Positions 1-7,852 of a stretch of DNA of 11,818 nt are shown here, piece after piece (position 1 is the first letter of the stretch; every line of letters begins with the position of its first letter). Origin of the DNA: CAYVBN01 sp964538565 (GTDB lineage Bacteria; Pseudomonadota; Alphaproteobacteria; Rhizobiales; Xanthobacteraceae). The position numbers and the translations under genes are program-made. Where the stretch lies: contig CAZIGW010000133.1 of NCBI GenBank assembly GCA_964538565.1, positions 1 through 11,818 on the forward strand, read 5' to 3'. Under the pieces are notes generated by a model. The model ran no database searches and was not told the DNA's origin. It worked only from the letters and a program-made list of their open reading frames with translations.

Positions 1-202
1 CGCATTCAGCGCTCGGGGGCATTGCCTGCTTCACGCCCTGACGTTGATTCAATTCCTCGCGCGGTATCAGGTCTTTCCAACCTGGGTCATCGGTGTAAAG
101 GCTAGGCCCTGGGGAGCCCACAGTTGGGTGCAACACGCCAACACCGTGTTCGACTGCGGCCCGGATCAAGTATGGGAGTTCACACCGATACTGGCTGTAT
201 AA
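1..202 (+). CDS. Lasso peptide biosynthesis B protein (leader peptidase, B2 domain), C-terminal part
   Basis: The 5' part lies outside the window. Reading in frame from base 2 gives 66 residues ending at a TAA at 200-202. The fragment carries the hallmarks of the transglutaminase-like cysteine protease that removes the leader from a lasso precursor: GHCLLHAL with the presumed nucleophile Cys (codon 23-25), then GVKARPWGAHSWVQ with the presumed catalytic His (codon 119-121) 32 residues later, an Asp in VFDC 11 residues further that could complete the triad, and the usual closing F-T-P-I. The enzyme acts in the cytoplasm with the C protein, threading and cleaving the precursor. The fragment does not show whether this is a stand-alone B2 or a fused B1-B2 protein. 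Its stop lies 18 nt before the ATG of the C gene, so the two are surely one operon. The precursor gene would be expected upstream. Confidence 0.88.
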   Translation, partial: AFSARGHCLLHALTLIQFLARYQVFPTWVIGVKARPWGAHSWVQHANTVFDCGPDQVWEFTPILAV

Positions 203-210
203 GTGCTGGC

Positions 211-214
211 GGAG
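211..214 (+). promoter_or_regulatory. Ribosome binding site deciding the lasso C start
   Basis: GGAG at 211-214 lies 6 nt before the ATG at 221, whereas the in-frame GTG at 203 directly abuts the B stop codon and has no such site at the right distance. Starting at 221 also gives the N-terminus MFRYMALLWD, which resembles the usual beginning of proteobacterial lasso C proteins. Confidence 0.7.
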
Positions 215-220
215 ACGCCT

Positions 221-2074
221 ATGTTTCGATACATGGCCCTGCTCTGGGATTCAAGGAGCCACAAGCAGACTGAGGCCGCGGCGCTCATTTCACGTCGGCT
301 TGTCGACGGGGGCAAGCACTGGCAGCGGGTGCTCGACAACGCGGGACTGAGAGTGTTCTGCACGGAAGCTTCCGGCGGTTTTCTGCGAGCAACGCCTTTG
401 TGCGATCAGCAGGGCGTGGTCCTCGGTTGCCTCTTCGAGCGCAACGCCGATCCGGAAGACCCGTCACCCGCCCGAAGAGCCGCTCTCGATGCGCGCCGTT
501 CGGCTGAGATTATTCGCAGCCACGGGCGCTGCTTGATGACCGACTACTGGGGCAACTATGTTGGTGTTCTGGATGGCGGCGCGGGTCAGAAGTGGGTCAT
601 CAAGGATCCCACCGGCGCGCTTCCCTGCTTCACCGTGGCCTACTGCGGCTTGACTCTCGCGTTCTCGTGTATTGCGGACTGCGTCGGGCTCGGCATATTG
701 GATTTTACGGTGAATTGGCACCGCCTGGCCCACCATATTCTCGGAAGGTCATTACCAAGCGGCGCCACAAGCCTTAATGAAGTCACGGAAGTCCATCGCG
801 GCGAGTGCCTGGAGCTCGATGGACGCAATCCTCCGGCACGAACTCTCTACTGGACCCCTACCAGTTTTTGCGCTGATACCAATGCGCTCATCGAGGACCG
901 CCAGCATGCGGCAAACGCCATGCGCGGTACCATCATAAGCTGCACGCAAACCCTCGCGAGCTGTCACGAAAGCATCTTGGTACGCTTATCAGGCGGTCTT
1001 GATTCATCGATCATTTTGGCTTGTTTGAAGAACGCGTCCGAGGCCCCGCGAATTACCGCTTGCACGTTTTACACTCCGGGAGGACGGGCCGACGCTCGCA
1101 GATGGGCACATATCGCCTCGCGCGACATCGGCTGCGAGCAACTCGACTGGCAGTTCAACCCAGCCGCGGTTCGCCTGGACGCCTTGTTGGAGCAACAGCC
1201 CTCCGTACAACCCCAATGGGCTATGCATGACCTCCTCACCGCCCCATTGGAGCGCAGATGCGCTGCGGAGCGTCGCGCCACCGCTGTGCTCACCGGTGAC
1301 GGCGGCGATGCGGGGCTCGGCACGATTTCAGTCGCACACTGCGTCGAGCAATATCTCCAGTATCACGGTCTTCGCCCAGGCGTACTGCGGGTCGCGCGCG
1401 ACGCATCGCTCTGCCGAGACGAGTCCATTCTCCAGATCTTGCAGGTCGGCCTGCGGAGTTGGCTGTTTGGGTACGCTGATGTCACCTCGCGTGCGTTGAT
1501 GTGGGGGGCCTGCAAACTCGTGAGCGACAGAGCTCCGCTCATGGCGGCGACGGAAGATGAGCCCCATCCATGGTTCAGCGCACACGAGCGGCTGCCGCTG
1601 AACATCGTCCGGCAGCTCGGCGACTTGACGAGGACACCTACATTCTACGATTTGTTCGTTGATCCCCAGGTGACCGGCCCCGTTCGGGTCGAGCCCATGT
1701 ACTCCCAGCCCGTTGTGGAGCTGTTGTTGCGCATTCCGACGTATGTGCAGATTGAGGGTGGCAGGGATCGCGGATTGGCGCGACGCGCGTTTGCGGGACG
1801 CGTGCCGGCGGCGTTGCTCAGCCGCTTGTGGAAAGATCGTGCACCTCAGTACCTGAGGCAACTGATTCAGAACAATCTCACCTTTCTGCGCGAAACCTTA
1901 CTGGATGGCGTTCTGATGAAAGAAGGACTGCTGAAGCGCTCAGCCGTGGAAACAGCGCTTTCTACAGGACTTCAGAAAGCAGATTTTCCGGAGGGGGAGT
2001 TGATGTGCCATCTGGATGCTGAGCTTTGGGCGCGACATTGGGTTGGCACGGAACGTCATCGCGCGGTGGCCTGA
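221..2074 (+). CDS. Lasso peptide macrolactam synthetase (C protein, asparagine-synthetase-like)
   Basis: The 617-residue product belongs to the asparagine synthase B-like family that closes the macrolactam ring of lasso peptides: it adenylates an Asp or Glu side chain and joins it to the N-terminus of the core peptide. Residues about 1-195 form a GATase-II-like fold (YWGNYVGVL near 109-117, KDPTGALPC near 128-136) that lacks the N-terminal nucleophilic Cys of true glutamine amidotransferases, as is normal for lasso C proteins. Residues about 225-617 form the synthetase domain, with the ATP-binding PP-loop SGGLDSS at 257-263 and a second acidic glycine motif GDGGD at 359-363. The protein is cytoplasmic and works with the B protein encoded just upstream. 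An in-frame GTG at 203 would add 6 residues; the ATG at 221 is preferred for its ribosome site. True asparagine synthetase is unlikely, given the missing Cys and the neighbours. Confidence 0.92.
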   Translation: MFRYMALLWDSRSHKQTEAAALISRRLVDGGKHWQRVLDNAGLRVFCTEASGGFLRATPLCDQQGVVLGCLFERNADPEDPSPARRAALDARRSAEIIRSHGRCLMTDYWGNYVGVLDGGAGQKWVIKDPTGALPCFTVAYCGLTLAFSCIADCVGLGILDFTVNWHRLAHHILGRSLPSGATSLNEVTEVHRGECLELDGRNPPARTLYWTPTSFCADTNALIEDRQHAANAMRGTIISCTQTLASCHESILVRLSGGLDSSIILACLKNASEAPRITACTFYTPGGRADARRWAHIASRDIGCEQLDWQFNPAAVRLDALLEQQPSVQPQWAMHDLLTAPLERRCAAERRATAVLTGDGGDAGLGTISVAHCVEQYLQYHGLRPGVLRVARDASLCRDESILQILQVGLRSWLFGYADVTSRALMWGACKLVSDRAPLMAATEDEPHPWFSAHERLPLNIVRQLGDLTRTPTFYDLFVDPQVTGPVRVEPMYSQPVVELLLRIPTYVQIEGGRDRGLARRAFAGRVPAALLSRLWKDRAPQYLRQLIQNNLTFLRETLLDGVLMKEGLLKRSAVETALSTGLQKADFPEGELMCHLDAELWARHWVGTERHRAVA

Positions 2075-2094
2075 TCGGCAGATCGCAGCTCATG
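2075..2094. other. 20-bp gap between convergent genes
   Basis: The biosynthetic genes on the plus strand and the isopeptidase-receptor pair on the minus strand meet here with only 20 bases between stop codons. I see no hairpin with a T-tract in this gap, so read-through in either direction would produce antisense RNA over the opposing operon. Confidence 0.6.
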
Positions 2095-4419
2095 TTATTT
2101 TCTCAGTCGGCGCCACTGCGGATACTGAGCTGTCAGTTCGTCATCAGCGTTGAGCCAGAAATCGAACCAGTCAACCGCCCGCTGCTGAATCGCCAAGACT
2201 TGCTTGGGGTTTTGCGGACTGTGCGAGCCATGCTCGGATAACTCAGGCATGACGTAGTACTCCACCGGCCGCCTTAGATGTCGCAGGCGACTGAACAGCT
2301 CCCAGTTGGAGAGTATCCCGGCAGGGACGCCGAATGACTGCGCAAACAGTAGCAAGGGCGCGTGGACCCTGTCAGCGTTGAAGCCTGGAGCCTCCGCCAA
2401 CCATTCCTGTAGACCCCGCCCGAAGGGCGCCGCGCCGTTGGTGTAAGCTGCAGCGGAGTTCCAGCCGGTCAGAGCAGCCTGCATGTAACTCGGATCGAAG
2501 TTGTCCGCGGTGATCGCGGCAGCGAATGGGAATGACGAATGGGTGAGTGTGTATTCAACATGGAAACCCGGTCGGCTGAAGCCGCTCAAGCCGACGCGGC
2601 TTCGGTCCACCAGCCCTGACGACACCAGCTTCTCAATGACACTCTCAAATACAGAGGTGCGTATCCTGCCCTCCTGCGTCCCCGATGATACTGAGGCGCT
2701 CACCTGAGCGACGACGATGTTCAGGCCGGCGAGCGATTGGGCAGCATAGACTGCAATCTGGGTCGGTCCGAGTCCCGCGCCACCCTGCCATCCGTACAGT
2801 GTGAATTCCCGCAAGTCGGTCTCGCTTCCAGACGCCTGTATGACCAATGGATAACGAACACCCGCATGGTGCTGCGGGGGATAGAACACCAGCGCGGCCC
2901 AGTGCTCACCTGTCTTCAGGGAACCCTCGATCTTCTCTACATGACCCAGCTGAAACTGTTGTTTGAGTCGAGGGTTGGGATCCAACAGCTCTCGCTGTCG
3001 ATTCCGACGCGTGTCCAGCGCGTACAGCTTTGGGGGCGTGTTCAGGTCCTGCCGTATCTCCAGCCGAATCCGGCCTTCGTCATGCGGCAGCACCTCCTTC
3101 ACCGTCTTCTTGGTCCACACTCCATTCTGCCGCCGGAAGATGCTGCGACTGTGCTGCAAGCTGCCGTTCGCGACCGTTTCGATTGCGATGGTCTCCCTAT
3201 CAATCCATGACAGGCTCTTTACGCAGACACCCGCCAGGTTGATTGGAAGCGTTGCGTACTCGCTTGTTCGCACATCCACCACAGCGGCCGCGGTACCGGC
3301 CAATCCGCGCTCGTCGTGCGCGCTCACAGGAAGGAAGGTTGGCGCGAGCAATACCGCCTTCTCATCCGGCGACCATGCAGCCGATCGCGATAGTCCGATG
3401 CCTGCCATCGCATTCCACAGCGCATGCGAGGTACCCTGTTCGAGATCCACCACGTACAATTGAATTGCTCGTCGAGCTACATCGTCCTGCGGAGCGCCGT
3501 CCGGATCATTCAGTTGACCGGTACGGATCAATGCGATGACTCTGCGCAGGAACGGATCCGTGTAGCGGTCCCAATCCGACGGAATCCGTCCTGGCGGGCC
3601 ACTCACGATCGCAGAGCGACCCGTTGCGGACACGGCTAGAGTCCGACCATAAGGCAACATGGGATCCACGACGCGATCTGCCAGGGCGATCCTGCGAGGC
3701 GCCCGCCTTTCTTGGGCCACGAACCAAGTGGAATTCCAAAACGAGTCGAGGAAAGAACCCCCGTCGAAGACTCCGCTGAGAACGGCCATGCCGTCCGTAT
3801 TGTCAGCAATCGAAAATCCCGTCTGCAGCAGCTCCTCCGAGCGCTCAGGGGTACGCTTCAACATTGCGTTGTACAGCACGGTTCCGCTCGGGCCGACATC
3901 GAAGTCAGCGACTTGTGATGGGCTGTGAGTGAGAAATTCGACTGCCCCGTCGCGTACATTCACCGAAACCACTTGCCGCACGTTCTTCGCGTCACTCCAG
4001 AGGAAGGCGACTCGATCGTCGTCGATCCAACGCAGCGGGTTCGCCCTAGCATTAGTATCTACATCCGGGCCGATCAGGCTATCGTTGTCCCCGAGCCCCG
4101 GACCAAAGAGGCGCGCAACGGTTGCGAGGTGGCCCGCCTCGTCTAGGGACCCAAGCCCGCCCGATACGAGCTCCAGCCAAACTCCATTTCGCGCGACATC
4201 TCCATGAACGAGGCGAGCCACGAACGTCTTCCCATCTGGGGACAAGGCGGGTGGATCGTCCATGAAGCGCACGGTTTGAATGGCGTCCGCCGGCAAGAGC
4301 GGGCGTTTGGCTGTGGTCACGTTCGCCGCGTAGGCCGTGGGCTCGCGCACCAACATGATGGCGGCCACCGCAAATAGGACGTGACGTGCTTCCCCTCGAT
4401 GTGAACGGACCCTCACCAT
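2095..4419 (-). CDS. Secreted S9 prolyl-oligopeptidase-like protease, probable lasso peptide isopeptidase
   Basis: The 774-residue product has a signal peptide (hydrophobic stretch about 13-24, likely cleavage after AYA at 29-31), so it should act in the periplasm. Residues about 35-480 look like the beta-propeller of the S9 family, and about 490-774 like the alpha/beta-hydrolase domain. The nucleophile is most likely Ser615 in GLSGFSRPG, and the catalytic His most likely His733 in the SEHGSH stretch before QNP; His730 is the alternative. The C-terminus VDWFDFWL followed by QYPQWRRLR is typical of the relatives I recognise. No Asp occupies the usual acid position; Glu707 in NWELF is the nearest candidate. 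Lasso isopeptidases of the Atxe2 type hydrolyse the isopeptide bond and linearise the threaded peptide. The location next to lasso B and C, and the coupling to a TonB receptor, support that role. The start overlaps the receptor stop (ATGGTGA). A general dipeptidyl peptidase role is the alternative. Confidence 0.82.
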   Translation of the reverse strand: MVRVRSHRGEARHVLFAVAAIMLVREPTAYAANVTTAKRPLLPADAIQTVRFMDDPPALSPDGKTFVARLVHGDVARNGVWLELVSGGLGSLDEAGHLATVARLFGPGLGDNDSLIGPDVDTNARANPLRWIDDDRVAFLWSDAKNVRQVVSVNVRDGAVEFLTHSPSQVADFDVGPSGTVLYNAMLKRTPERSEELLQTGFSIADNTDGMAVLSGVFDGGSFLDSFWNSTWFVAQERRAPRRIALADRVVDPMLPYGRTLAVSATGRSAIVSGPPGRIPSDWDRYTDPFLRRVIALIRTGQLNDPDGAPQDDVARRAIQLYVVDLEQGTSHALWNAMAGIGLSRSAAWSPDEKAVLLAPTFLPVSAHDERGLAGTAAAVVDVRTSEYATLPINLAGVCVKSLSWIDRETIAIETVANGSLQHSRSIFRRQNGVWTKKTVKEVLPHDEGRIRLEIRQDLNTPPKLYALDTRRNRQRELLDPNPRLKQQFQLGHVEKIEGSLKTGEHWAALVFYPPQHHAGVRYPLVIQASGSETDLREFTLYGWQGGAGLGPTQIAVYAAQSLAGLNIVVAQVSASVSSGTQEGRIRTSVFESVIEKLVSSGLVDRSRVGLSGFSRPGFHVEYTLTHSSFPFAAAITADNFDPSYMQAALTGWNSAAAYTNGAAPFGRGLQEWLAEAPGFNADRVHAPLLLFAQSFGVPAGILSNWELFSRLRHLRRPVEYYVMPELSEHGSHSPQNPKQVLAIQQRAVDWFDFWLNADDELTAQYPQWRRLRK

Positions 4420-7127
4420 TTATGACGGACCTGGAAACCGACAACACGACCTCTCGGATCAGCATTCTGCGGGTCATAGCGAAGGCCCAACGCTGTGGGC
4501 TGAGTGCTCGGGGGATCCTCGTCCAGCAGATTGATGATGTTCAGGCTGAGCGTCGTGCCCTGCCAGGCGTCCGGTGAATATCGGATGTTTGTATCGACGG
4601 AGGTAAACGCCCCCACACGGCCGGTGGTAACCGTATTGGTGTCGTCGTAGCTGTTCGCGTAATTGACCGCCGCGTTGATTGTCCAACTGCCGTTCGACCA
4701 ACCGCCGTCCGCGCGGACCCGATATCGAAGAGGCTGTCCGTAAGTGTTGGACAAGTCGGTAGTCGCGCAGCCGTCGCAGAATCCCGTGGCAAGTTCCCTA
4801 ATGTTTGCAGCATTCAACCCCAGAGAAATCGTGTTCACACCAATCTGGCCAGAATAGTGCGCTCCGAGATCGAACCCGCTTGTCTGGATGTGCGCGGCGT
4901 TGATCAATCCGAATGGGAAGGAGTAGCGAATTCCCGCAGTGCTGCCCAGTCCGCTCGAGAGGTCCACGAGGCGATAGCCCTGTGCCTGCAACACCGCAAC
5001 CTGCGATGCCACCTCGGCATCGCTGCCGAACTGACCGATAAGAGGGCCATAGACTTCCGGCTTCACCAGAGCAGCGATGTCGAACGGAGCTTGGATGATG
5101 CGATTGTCGAATTCGATCTTGTAGTAACCCAGCGAAACCGTGAGCCCGGGTACTACGCTTGGACGCAGATCCAGCCCCGCGCTCCAGTTCTTCGCGTCCT
5201 CGGGTACCAGCGGAGTCGGGCTGCCGAATACCAACGTCTTGCCCGTGCCTCCGCCGGGCAGACTGAACCCCGGGAAAATGAACACTGTGTTTGCCTGGGA
5301 TTTGGCGATCTGCTCGTAGGGATCTGGTGTTCGAAACGACGTGCTGTAAGCGGCCCGAAAACCCAGCTGCCCGATAGGGGCCCAGAAGATCCCGATCTTC
5401 GGATTCGTGCTATGTCCAAAATCGGTGTATGTGTCCGATCTGACCGCGACCGATATGCTTAGATCATGTACGAACCGCGACCGATTGGAAGCACCGACGA
5501 GCGGCAGATACAGCTCACCGAACGCCGATTTCACGTGCCGGCTTGAAGGTCTCTCGGTCCCGAGGTGTGGCGTCAGCGAAGATGCGGCCTCACCCCGATA
5601 CGAGCCGCCGATCGCGGCCTTGATCTCTCCGCCGGAGTACCGAAACAACGTGCCATCCAACTTGACATCTAATTGCTTGACGGTGGTGAGATTGCGCAGA
5701 TAAGGCGAGCCGTTGACATAGCCGGGCTGCGACGGCGTGTAGTTCACACGCTCTCCCGAGTAGACTTGGCTGTAAAGGCCGCTCGTGTCCAACTCCCAGC
5801 CCTGCGCCAGCTTCCAGCGCGTACCGACGACGGTAGAAATAAAATCCGTCGAGTTACTGAGTGCCTGCGAAACAGGCAGCGAGCCCCCTGTCGTGTAATT
5901 CCGAAACGACGTGTCGTGACTCACGATAGCGTCGATGGAACCTTCAAGCCGCTCGCTGAACGCCTGTTCGGCACTAAGAACTCCGGAACGCTTCGTGCTC
6001 GAAGGGTAGACATCGACCGGGCGCGGCAACGCCTGCGTAAACGAACGCTCGTCTGAATGTATCGCATCGGCGTCCTGATACTGCAGAGCGACCAGCGCGT
6101 TCCCGCCTTGCCAAGCATGTCCGAATGTCTGGCCGATGAATTTGGTTTCCCCACCACCCTGACTGAGCGTGTCAAAACGGATGTTGGTCTCGGCCCCCTG
6201 ATAATCCTTGCGCAACAGGATATTCAAGACTCCGCCGATCGCATCCGAACCGTAAATGGCAGATGACCCATCCGTGAGAACCTCGATCCGATCCACTGCA
6301 TCGATCGGGAACATTCCGAGATCGACAATGCCGCCAAACATAGATGCAGCGACACGATGCCCATCTATCAGCACGAGCGTCGAGCTGTTGCCGAGACCCC
6401 TCAGGTTTGCGCCGCTGGCATTCCCAATGTTGTTGAGACCTTTACCGGTAAGGATCCCGTCTTCACTTGCGCCGTTGCTTCCTCCCTTGAAGTTTTGGGG
6501 CAAACTGCGAATGAAATCTTGCGTCGTTGCATAGCCACTTCGCTCGATAGCGGCACGATCGTAAACGGCGACAGACTCGGCAGGGTTCCCCGTTCCTCGA
6601 ATATGGCTTCCGGTCACGACGACTTCTTGAAGCACCTGCTCCCTAGCATTAGGGTTGTTCGCGTTCTCCCGCGCTCGGCTGTTTGTCGTTTCCTTTGTCG
6701 CCACCGCTTCTGTTTCGCGCGGGCGGCTTCGCGCCAGAGCTAAAGGGCGCTCACCCTCCTCGATCTTCCCCTCTTTCCCCTTGGGCGGCCCGGGCGTGGT
6801 CGTCTCATCCGCCACTTTGGAAACCCTAACGGTGCGCTCATTCAAGAACTGATAAGTAAGCCCCGAATTCGCGAGCAACTTGTCTAACGCTTCTTTCGGC
6901 GACATCTCTCCGACGAGCCTCGGCGCCATGAGTCCATCAGCCGACGCGTCCTCTTCGCGCCGCATGATCTGCAGTCCCGTTTGATCCGCCAGAGTGGCAA
7001 GCGCGGTGCGCAACGGCTGCTGCTCGATCACAAGGGCGACACGAATCGGTGCAGGATCGGCCGCGTGAGCCCCATGACAGAACAGGGCGAAGCCGGCGGC
7101 GAGGGCCGCCTCTCGGATTGCTCGCAT
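4413..7127 (-). CDS. TonB-dependent receptor/transducer with N-terminal STN signalling domain
   Basis: This 904-residue outer-membrane protein starts with a signal peptide (about 1-22, cleavage after AHA). An STN domain follows at about 30-103; this is the periplasmic domain by which FecA-type transducers contact a FecR anti-sigma factor. Next come a charged low-complexity linker (about 104-165), a TonB-box-like QEVVVTGSHIRG (about 167-178), a plug domain (about 180-308, with NLRGLGNSSTLVLIDGHR and DRIEVLTDGSSAIYGSDA) and a 22-strand-type barrel ending in Trp904. A ribosome site GGGGAG lies 7 nt before the ATG. The gene is translationally coupled to the downstream isopeptidase (7-nt overlap) and diverges from the sigma/FecR genes, so it is the likely sensor of the circuit. 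Its ligand is inferred to be the locus's own lasso peptide or a complex of it; a siderophore or other nutrient is possible. General family assignment is very secure, ligand is not. Confidence 0.92.
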   Translation of the reverse strand: MRAIREAALAAGFALFCHGAHAADPAPIRVALVIEQQPLRTALATLADQTGLQIMRREEDASADGLMAPRLVGEMSPKEALDKLLANSGLTYQFLNERTVRVSKVADETTTPGPPKGKEGKIEEGERPLALARSRPRETEAVATKETTNSRARENANNPNAREQVLQEVVVTGSHIRGTGNPAESVAVYDRAAIERSGYATTQDFIRSLPQNFKGGSNGASEDGILTGKGLNNIGNASGANLRGLGNSSTLVLIDGHRVAASMFGGIVDLGMFPIDAVDRIEVLTDGSSAIYGSDAIGGVLNILLRKDYQGAETNIRFDTLSQGGGETKFIGQTFGHAWQGGNALVALQYQDADAIHSDERSFTQALPRPVDVYPSSTKRSGVLSAEQAFSERLEGSIDAIVSHDTSFRNYTTGGSLPVSQALSNSTDFISTVVGTRWKLAQGWELDTSGLYSQVYSGERVNYTPSQPGYVNGSPYLRNLTTVKQLDVKLDGTLFRYSGGEIKAAIGGSYRGEAASSLTPHLGTERPSSRHVKSAFGELYLPLVGASNRSRFVHDLSISVAVRSDTYTDFGHSTNPKIGIFWAPIGQLGFRAAYSTSFRTPDPYEQIAKSQANTVFIFPGFSLPGGGTGKTLVFGSPTPLVPEDAKNWSAGLDLRPSVVPGLTVSLGYYKIEFDNRIIQAPFDIAALVKPEVYGPLIGQFGSDAEVASQVAVLQAQGYRLVDLSSGLGSTAGIRYSFPFGLINAAHIQTSGFDLGAHYSGQIGVNTISLGLNAANIRELATGFCDGCATTDLSNTYGQPLRYRVRADGGWSNGSWTINAAVNYANSYDDTNTVTTGRVGAFTSVDTNIRYSPDAWQGTTLSLNIINLLDEDPPSTQPTALGLRYDPQNADPRGRVVGFQVRHKW

Positions 7128-7297
7128 TGTCTCGCTCCCCTGATGGGCAAGGTGTCTGGTTTAGTCAGCGCGACAACCCAATGTCTGGCACTGTGATGTT
7201 ATTGTGTCTCGAAAGCGGGCCTTCATAGATTTCAAACCACTAAATCTACGAAACGGCGCTTCACGCGCACTTAGTAGACGGAGAGGCAGCGGCGACA
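7128..7297. promoter_or_regulatory. Divergent regulatory region between receptor and sigma factor genes
   Basis: This 170-bp space must hold the promoters for both the receptor/isopeptidase unit (leftward) and the sigma/FecR unit (rightward). Visible structure: a perfect 7-bp inverted repeat TAGATTT/AAATCTA at 7226-7232 and 7242-7248 with a 9-nt spacer, and a direct repeat TGTCTGG at 7153-7159 and 7182-7188. A weak sigma-70-like pair, TTGTGT (7202-7207) and TAGATT (7226-7231, 18-nt spacer), would place the inverted repeat over the -10 of the sigma gene. No convincing consensus for an ECF promoter was recognised. The region is regulatory by position; the exact sites are guesses. Confidence 0.5.
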
Positions 7298-7852
7298 ATG
7301 GCTGACGCCAAGGCGAAGTTATCTGGCGCGGCGAGCGGCCTTCCGGACGCGGCGCTGGATCGTTACGCGGTCGCGGTAGCCCGCTATCTGTCCAGGCGCC
7401 TGCGGCGAAAGCAAGACGTCCCGGACTTGGTGCAAGAGATCTTTGCGCGCTTCCTTCGAAAGAAGGACAGGCCGGAGGTCATCCGAAATCCGCTCGGATA
7501 CCTGCTAGGGATTGCCCGACACGTGCTGTGCGAGAGCTTAGGGGATGAGCAACATAATCCAGTCGTTTTCGATTCCGAACTCGCCGACAATTGCGCAAGT
7601 GGGCTTGAGGATCAATCGCAGGAAGCCTTGGCTGACCGGTTGGGCGAACGTAGAGATATCGTCGATGCGCTCAGCAAGCTTCCCAAGAATCACCTGCTTG
7701 CCATCATGCTCGTAGATGGCAAAGGAATGAGCTACGAGGAGGCTGCCGCGGCCAGCGGCTTTACAAAGACGACGATCGCGACGTATGTCATGCACGCCCG
7801 TGCAACGCTGCGCCAAATCCTGCCGGACTACTTAACGGGCGGCTCACGATGA
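7298..7852 (+). CDS. ECF RNA polymerase sigma factor, FecI-like
   Basis: The 184-residue protein has the two-domain layout of ECF sigma factors. Region 2 spans about 22-80, with DVPDLVQEIFARFLR at 40-54 (core binding) and NPLGYLLGIARHVL at 64-77 (the -10 recognition part). Region 4 spans about 120-175, with SYEEAAAASGFTKTTIATYV forming the helix-turn-helix for the -35 element. There is no sigma region 3. A purine-rich GGAGAGG at 7280-7286 precedes the ATG by 11 nt. The stop overlaps the FecR start (ATGA), which favours equal synthesis of sigma and anti-sigma. Likely targets are the divergent receptor gene and perhaps the lasso operon; this is inferred from position only. Confidence 0.9.
   Translation: MADAKAKLSGAASGLPDAALDRYAVAVARYLSRRLRRKQDVPDLVQEIFARFLRKKDRPEVIRNPLGYLLGIARHVLCESLGDEQHNPVVFDSELADNCASGLEDQSQEALADRLGERRDIVDALSKLPKNHLLAIMLVDGKGMSYEEAAAASGFTKTTIATYVMHARATLRQILPDYLTGGSR

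Noticed and set aside
203..220. GTG at 203 as the start of the lasso C protein
   Set aside because: It abuts the B stop codon without a well-placed ribosome site; the ATG at 221 has GGAG 6 nt upstream and gives the expected N-terminus.
1328..1861. 177-codon open frame on the minus strand inside the lasso C gene
   Set aside because: It lies wholly opposite a well-supported gene, resembles no family I know, and is explained by the high GC content.
2737..3463. Overlapping plus-strand open frames opposite the isopeptidase
   Set aside because: Arg- and Ser-rich shadow translations of the beta-propeller region, with no family features.
4857..5462. 201-codon open frame on the plus strand opposite the receptor gene
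   Set aside because: A shadow of the TonB receptor barrel coding sequence, with no recognisable domain or ribosome site.
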